From contig CM028335.1 of the NCBI GenBank assembly GCA_016647705.1, positions 36,562,712-36,626,711 on the forward strand: a stretch of 64,000 nt of DNA. Reading direction: 5' to 3'. Made by a program: the position numbers and the translations under genes. Shown one piece after another: positions 58,839 to 64,000 of this stretch; position 1 is the first letter of the stretch; every line of letters starts with the position of its first letter. The notes below the pieces were generated by a model that did not search any database, was not told where the DNA came from, and was given only the letters and a program-made list of their open reading frames with translations. This stretch comes from Eucommia ulmoides (taxonomy: Eukaryota; Streptophyta; Magnoliopsida; Garryales; Eucommiaceae).

Positions 58839-59054
58839 TTGTTTGTAGTTTTGTTTTTTGTTTCTTATGCAGGGTACGTGCCGATGTTAGATCGACGGGT
58901 ATTGATGCATCCCTTTCGACGGGATTCTAAGCCATTTATGTTGCTTGGCCAAGCACATAAGCCGGTGAGGCATTTCGTTGAGAGATTGAGCTATCCAAAG
59001 CAAAACCTCGCCTATCTTGAGGGCCTTCTGAAAATGTCGGGCCGAGGACATTAA
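58839..59054 (+). CDS. Short conserved open frame of the A/E1/E2 family
   Basis: 71 codons, containing MLDRRVLMHPFRRDSKPF, VRHFVERLSYPKQNLAYLEG and a terminal SGRGH. The same peptide occurs on the minus strand in E2. A carries a version deleted by about 130 nt. I do not recognise a domain. The following GCGCTTCTTGGGAGG is a phrase often seen just after pol in Athila-type elements, so this may be a relic of the pol tail or spacer rather than a functional gene. Confidence 0.3.
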   Translation: MFVVLFFVSYAGYVPMLDRRVLMHPFRRDSKPFMLLGQAHKPVRHFVERLSYPKQNLAYLEGLLKMSGRGH

Positions 59055-59118
59055 ACCACGCGCTTCTTGGGAGGTAGCCCAAGCAATTCTTTTTGTTCCA
59101 TCCCATTTGACTTGAATC

Positions 59119-59150
59119 GGAGGCGAGACCTTCTCGCCTCCCAGGTAAGT
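59119..59150 (+). promoter_or_regulatory. Conserved stem-loop abutting a consensus splice donor
   Basis: GGAGGCGAGA / CCT / TCTCGCCTCC forms a perfect 10-bp stem at 59119-59141. CAG/GTAAGT follows at 59142-59150. The arrangement is conserved in A (18066-18097) and in E2 on the minus strand (62758-62728). Confidence 0.6.
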
Positions 59151-60578
59151 GTTCTAAACACCCTTTGTCAGCATGCTTTAAATTTCATATGTTGAAGAAT
59201 GATGATTGGGTTCGCTGAGGACACTGTCCACTTTGAGTTTGGGGGTGATGTGTAGTATGCAGTATGTTAGTTTATGTGTTACTGTTTTTCCGTATTGCAT
59301 CTGTGTTTAGGTTAGAATGTGTTTATGTTTTTGTGTGTTGTTATTATATGTTGAGTTTTGCATCATCTGGGCCATCACTCAATGATGAAAATTACCCCTG
59401 GTTGTTTTCGAAGTCAAGGGTAATACCCATGCATGTGTGATTCTGTGTGCTTGATTATGCTTTTTGGTAAAAATTATTGTAGATCCTAATTTGCACGGGC
59501 ACATAGACTCAATATATTGTTATTCAATTGATTTGAGGGCAATTATCAATTAACCAAATTCATGACACATTAAGGGTTCTAGAACTTGATTGAAGGGAAG
59601 CTTGAGGCGAAATCCTAGGTGAGGTAGTTCAGGAGACGTGATTTAGGCAGTCGTTTTGTCGCTTGAGCCTTTTTAAGCCTACCTTGATATATGTTTATCC
59701 CTCGTTACCCTTTCGAAGCCTAAATGCATATTTAATTCAGAACACATAAACCAACAATACCACGGCCAATTGAATTCCTTCCAGTCCTTAATCGCTGAAT
59801 TTAAAGGCACATTTGAGTGAATCAAGTTAGCCGTTGCAAAGGCTTCTTGATGTGAGCGGTTGGGTTTAGGGAAAACTTCTAATTGGTTCGGTATTTGAGT
59901 ACTCAATTGTCGTTTTTCATTTGTATTTCAGATACCCCTTCAATTGTAACAATCAAATAAGTTTGGGGGTGTGTTCGTTGAAAAGAAAAGAAAAAAATAT
60001 AGAAAAAAAAAAGAAAGAATCAAATGTAAATACGATTTTTATTTCCATTTCTTTTGACAAGTGAGTACGTAGGTCTTCAATGCATGTTCGGGATTGTTTC
60101 CAATCTTTCTATGCGAATTCGAGAGTGAATGTGCAAAGCGTTGAGCCTTGGGTAACGTTAAGTTAACAACGTTAACCCGTTTTCTATTCCAAATTAACCT
60201 TAGCCAAATATACCAAAACTGAACCAAGCCCTAATGATCTTCATGAACTACTAAACCTACATTAGTGGAGAGTGGACCCCAATCCTGTTTATGGAAATCT
60301 TTAACTCATGAATTTTGTTGGTGGATAATCCAATCCAATCGTTGTATAGTTATATTATTGAGTATCGCACTAACACGTTTAAAGGATCTAGAATAGCGTT
60401 CACCATTATTTCATATCAAAGTTCTAGAACATTACATGCTGTGTGTTACCGCCTAAACTCGATATAACTGGCGGTTGTTGAGGGAAAAATAAATAGGCAG
60501 TTAGAAGAAGTCAAAACTCGCGTATTGTTATGTTTAGATTGTTTGTTATTCATTTCCGTTTGTGTATTTTTCACTCCA

Positions 60579-61240
60579 CACCTAAAATTACTAAAGATAC
60601 CCTTAGATATAGCCTAAGGGGCTCAAAAATCCATGGGGGCAAGAGAGTCACCGGCCAAGGGGGAGGAGAGGGGGTATTTATAGCCAAAATATCTCAAAAA
60701 TATCTAAAAATATCTCAAGACTGTACAGGGAAAATCCTCCTAGGCGGTGGATTCTTCGCCTAAGCGGAGTTAGGTCGGTTCGGTTTGATCGCCTAGGCGG
60801 TGAAGTAGGCGGTAGACTGGGAGAACATTCTGTTGGATTTTTGCCTAGGCGAAGGAAACTTCGCCTAGGCGAGCGGCTATCAGTAGCCCATCTTCATTTT
60901 CTGCTGGATTTCTGCCTAGGCGATAGAATCTTCGCCTAGGCGGTCATCCGTCAGTAACATTTTGCTCTTCTTAGCATCTTCACCACTTAGGAGGTGGTCT
61001 GGACGCTTAAGCGGTGGGCCTGTTTCATCTTTTAGCCTCCGAGCTTGTTTATCCACCGTAACTTTGAACCGCTTTGGTTCGATCTCATCGTTTTAACTCT
61101 AGTTTCCTATCTTTTTACCCCATACACCTGATTTATACAAAAAGTATGAAAAATAATTAAAACATAATAAAAATAACTATAAACGTATTCGAAAACTAAC
61201 AAATTTGGATTGGAAATAAATAGGTTTTTCACACCTATCA
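60579..61240 (-). repeat. E2 3' LTR, first part (U3)
   Basis: On the minus strand this is TGATAGGTGTGAAAAACC down to the CTCCA site. It has six CCTAGG palindromes between about 60740 and 60950 and a TATAAATA box at 60675-60682. The open frame 60530-60763 crosses the E1/E2 junction and is spurious. Confidence 0.85.
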
Positions 61241-62622
61241 ATACCCTCAAACTCAGAATTTGGCTAGTCCTCGAGCCAAACACACACACTAAAATGAAAA
61301 ATATACAAATCGAAATAAACAACAAACAACCTAAAAACAATCTAAACCTAACAACATGCAAGTTTTGACTTCTTCTAATGGCCTATTTATTTTTTCCCTC
61401 AACAACCGCCAGTAGTATCGAGTTCAGGCGGTAACACACAGCATGTAATGTTCTAGATTTTCAACATGCAATAATGGTGAACACTATTCTAGATCCTGTA
61501 AACGTGTTAGTGCGAGACTTAATAATATAACTATACAACGATCGGATTGGATTATCCCCCAACAAAATTCATGACTTAGACCGTGAAGGACTAGGATTTC
61601 CATAGGCTTGATTGAGGTCCTCTCTCCACTAATGTAGGTTTACTAGCTCATGAAGATCATTAGGGCTTGGTTCGGTTAAGGTTAATTTGGCCAAGGGTAT
61701 TTTGGAATAGAAATTGGGTTAACGTTGTTAACTTAACGTTACCCAAGGCTCAACGCTTGGCACATTCACTCTCGAACCCCCATAGAAATATTGGAAACAA
61801 TCCCGAACATGCATTTAAGACCGACGTACTCACTTGTCAAAAGAAACGAAAATAAAAACCGTATTCACATTTTTTTTTTCTTTTCTATTTTTTTTATTTT
61901 CTTTTCAATGAACACACCCCCTAACTTATTTGATTGTTACAATTGAAGGGGTGTGTGAAATACAAATGAAAAACAACAAGTGAGTACTCAAATACCGAAC
62001 CAATTAGAAGTTTTCCCTAAACCCAACCGCTCACATCAAGAAGCCTTTGCAATGGCTAACTTGATTCACTTAAATGTGCCTTTAAATTCAGCAATTTAAG
62101 TTTGGAAAAAGATCCACTAGCTATGGTATTAGTTTATGTGTTCTGAATTGAATTTGGATTTAGGCTTCGACAGGTTAACGAGGGATAAACATGTAACACT
62201 TAAAAAGGCTCAAGAAACAAAGAGAATGCCTAAATCACGTCTCCTGAACTACATCGCCTAGGATTTCGCCTCAAGTTTCCCCTTAGTCAAGTTCTAGAAT
62301 CCTTAATGTGTTATGAATTTGGTTAATCGATAATCGTCCTCAAATCAATTGAATAATTATACATTGAGTCTATGTGCCCGTGCAAATTAGGATCTACAAT
62401 AATTTTTACCAAAAAGTATAGTCAAGCACACAGAATCACATATGCATGGGTATTACCCTTGACTTCGAAAACAACTAGGGGTAATTTTCATCATCGGATG
62501 ACGGCCCCGATGAACACAAAGCTCAACATGAAAACAACAACACAAAAACATAAACACATTCTAACCTAAACACACATGCAATACGGAAAACGATAACACA
62601 TAAACTAACATACTACTAAATA

Positions 62623-63048
62623 CTACACATCACCGCCAAACTCAAAGTGGACAGTGTCCTCAGTTATCCCAATCATCAATCTCAACATATGAAATTTAAA
62701 ACATGCTAACGAAGGGTGTTTAGAACACTTACCTGGGAGGCGAGAGGATCTTGCCTCCGAATCAAGTCGGATGGGATGGATAAAAAAGAATTGTTTGGAT
62801 TGCCTCCCAAGAAGCGCGTGGCTTAATGTCCTCGGCTCGACATTCAGAATGCCTTCAAGATTGGCGAGATTTTGCTTTGGATAGCTCGATCTTTCAATGA
62901 AACGCCTCACCGGCTTATGTGCTCGGCCAAGCATAGTAACCGGCTTGGAATTCCGTTGAAAGGGATGCATCAATACCCGTCGATCTAACATCGCCAAGTA
63001 CCCTGCATTAAAAACAAAAACAAAACTACAAACAAAAATTATATACAA
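62623..63048 (-). CDS. Conserved open frame of the A/E1/E2 family, longer version
   Basis: 141 codons. Residues from about 20 match the E1 frame (MLDRRVLMHPFQRNSKPVTM, FIERSSYPKQNLANLEG). A 1-nt difference relative to E1 then keeps the frame open through the stem-loop and the PPT-like motif. There is no recognised domain, and the second half translates RNA-structure and PPT-like sequence, which argues against it being a real protein along its whole length. Confidence 0.25.
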   Translation of the reverse strand: MYIIFVCSFVFVFNAGYLAMLDRRVLMHPFQRNSKPVTMLGRAHKPVRRFIERSSYPKQNLANLEGILNVEPRTLSHALLGRQSKQFFFIHPIRLDSEARSSRLPGKCSKHPSLACFKFHMLRLMIGITEDTVHFEFGGDV

Positions 63049-63200
63049 AATAAATGCCTAAACTAAAATTAAGTCATTTACACACAATATCAATAATAAC
63101 AACTTTGCCAATCCCTAACAATACGAAACACTTGCTTCTCCTATCTAAAACTTAAGTCTCTAGAGCCGTTATCGCGTTTCTTCGACAATAACATCAAAAC

Positions 63201-63220
63201 AATCCCCGGTAACGGCGCCA
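63201..63220 (-). other. E2 primer-binding site (tRNA-Asp type)
   Basis: The minus strand reads TGGCGCCGTTACCGGGGATT, one mismatch from the tRNA-Asp complement, 6 nt inside the LTR end. Confidence 0.8.
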
Positions 63221-63226
63221 AAAACT

Positions 63227-64000
63227 TGGTAGGGCGGGAAAAACACGCCGCAACTTACACTCGCAAGTATACAAAGTCTAAGTTTTAATATAGTGTGATT
63301 GTTAAGATCGGGTTATCGTATCCACAGGGATTGTTGTCGTTACTATCGAATACCACGTTTGTCGTGACCTAATTTTATCTAGGCGAAAAACAAATGTATT
63401 TAATTAATTAAACTAATACTAATATATCCTAAATTAACTACACTATTATGTTAATATGTTTTAGGGTGAAGAATTGTATAGGGATTAACGTGTTTACAAA
63501 TACGTGTTCGATTCTGATTTGCTCCCGTTTACGTTGTTCGACCTATTTGACAACCTCGGTACGTAAACTCCACCGCCACCTCTTCCGAGTGTAATACGGG
63601 AGAATACATGACTTTGAGTTAATGAAGAAGTCCCCCTTAACGTCTTAATGACTCTAGGTCACGTGAATCTTGCCCAGCGTTATTGATTGCACACAATCCA
63701 ACTCCCTCCCGGGTTATTGAATCGTCGTGTTGTATTTACCCTATCGACAATCTCCGTTCTAAAACTCCCTCGCCACCTCTTCCGAGTGTAAGATGAGGGA
63801 TATAACGCAACTTCGAGTCAACGAAGAAGTCCCCCTCAACGTCTTAACGACCCTAGGTAGCGTGTGTCTTGTCCAACGTCATCGATTGTCCATGATTCGA
63901 ACCCCGACCGGGTTATAGAATCGTGGCGTTTGTTTACCTTAATCCGAATCCGGGGTTTGTCAAAACCCCGTATTCTCCATTTATCAATCCATGCATAATA
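63227..64000 (-). repeat. E2 5' LTR, partial (continues beyond the window)
   Basis: The minus-strand LTR 3' end (...CCCTACCA) is at 63227. The LTR contains two tandem copies of the block with CGTCTTAACG..CTAGG (near 63635 and 63838), like the E1 LTR. Confidence 0.85.

Larger units (their letters stand above)
56940..60573 (+). mobile_element. Element E1: LTR element lacking its 3' LTR, inserted in the E2 LTR
   Basis: Starts with a full 5' LTR (56940-58587), then a primer site and 1986 bp of interior aligning with A and E2. It stops at TATTTTTCA (60573), about 60 nt before the polypurine tract position. It is flanked by perfect CTCCA duplications at 56935-56939 and 60574-60578, and the interrupted E2 LTR resumes exactly there. 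Confidence 0.85.
56074..64000 (-). mobile_element. Element E2: minus-strand non-autonomous LTR element, relative of A (runs off the window)
   Basis: On the minus strand: 5' LTR from beyond 64000 to 63227, primer site at 63201-63220, interior 63226-61241, then a polypurine tract (TTTGAGGGTAT). The 3' LTR comes in two pieces, 61240-60579 and 56939-56074, separated by E1. Joining the pieces minus one CTCCA restores the LTR order seen in E1 and A. It inserted into the MULE transposase; its outer target duplication (ATATT expected) lies outside the window. Confidence 0.85.

Noticed and set aside
60530..60763. 77-codon frame with a Gly-rich end
   Set aside because: It spans the E1/E2 junction and the non-coding U3; accidental.

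Overview
The window looks like a eudicot plant nuclear chromosome. It is AT-rich, has spliced genes with GT-AG and GC-AG introns, and is dominated by nested LTR retrotransposons, PIF/Harbinger, Mutator-like and SINE elements. I can support only two host genes. One is the 3' end of a TORTIFOLIA1-like microtubule-associated protein gene (236-1826, +). The other is an intact, intronless chloroplast-type PPR gene (43880-46423, -), most like Arabidopsis At2g18940, the counterpart of maize PPR10.

Layout: 1-3.2 kb is the TORTIFOLIA1-like 3' end and flank. 3.2-7.7 kb is repeat-rich DNA, including about 1.9 kb of degenerate TTACATTCAACAC repeats. 7.8-15.2 kb is a three-level nest: a decayed Ty3 element was split by a Ty1/copia element (8524-14516, TSD GGAAT), which was itself hit by a solo LTR (11747-12304, TSD ACCTT). 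15.6-38.1 kb looks like an old minus-strand Ty3 element. Its left LTR is split by a non-autonomous LTR element called A here (16042-21144, TSD GTACC) and by two relatives of one PIF/Harbinger family (21515-22195, TSD TAA; 22901-27384, TSD TTA). Its right LTR is split by a 2.2-kb solo LTR (35689-37868, TSD GAAAC).

38.1-41.1 kb holds another minus-strand Ty3 gag remnant and a tRNA-derived SINE with a 15-bp target duplication. The PPR gene and its flanks occupy 41.1-48.2 kb. 48.2-56.07 kb is a Mutator-like region with an AT-rich ~265/305-bp tandem array, a ~250-bp near-palindrome, a probable 2.6-kb solo LTR and a truncated MULE transposase. 56.07-64 kb is a minus-strand relative of A (E2) whose 3' LTR was invaded by a plus-strand relative (E1), making a large inverted structure.

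A, E1 and E2 form one family of coding-poor LTR elements with ~1.98-kb interiors and a tRNA-Asp-type primer site. They share CCTAGG palindrome clusters upstream of the TATA box, duplicated primer sites (A and E1), a stem-loop abutting a splice donor, and several polypurine-like motifs. E1 is flanked by a perfect 5-bp target duplication yet has no 3' LTR. This family is the most unusual thing in the window. All assignments come from reading the sequence; no database search was possible.
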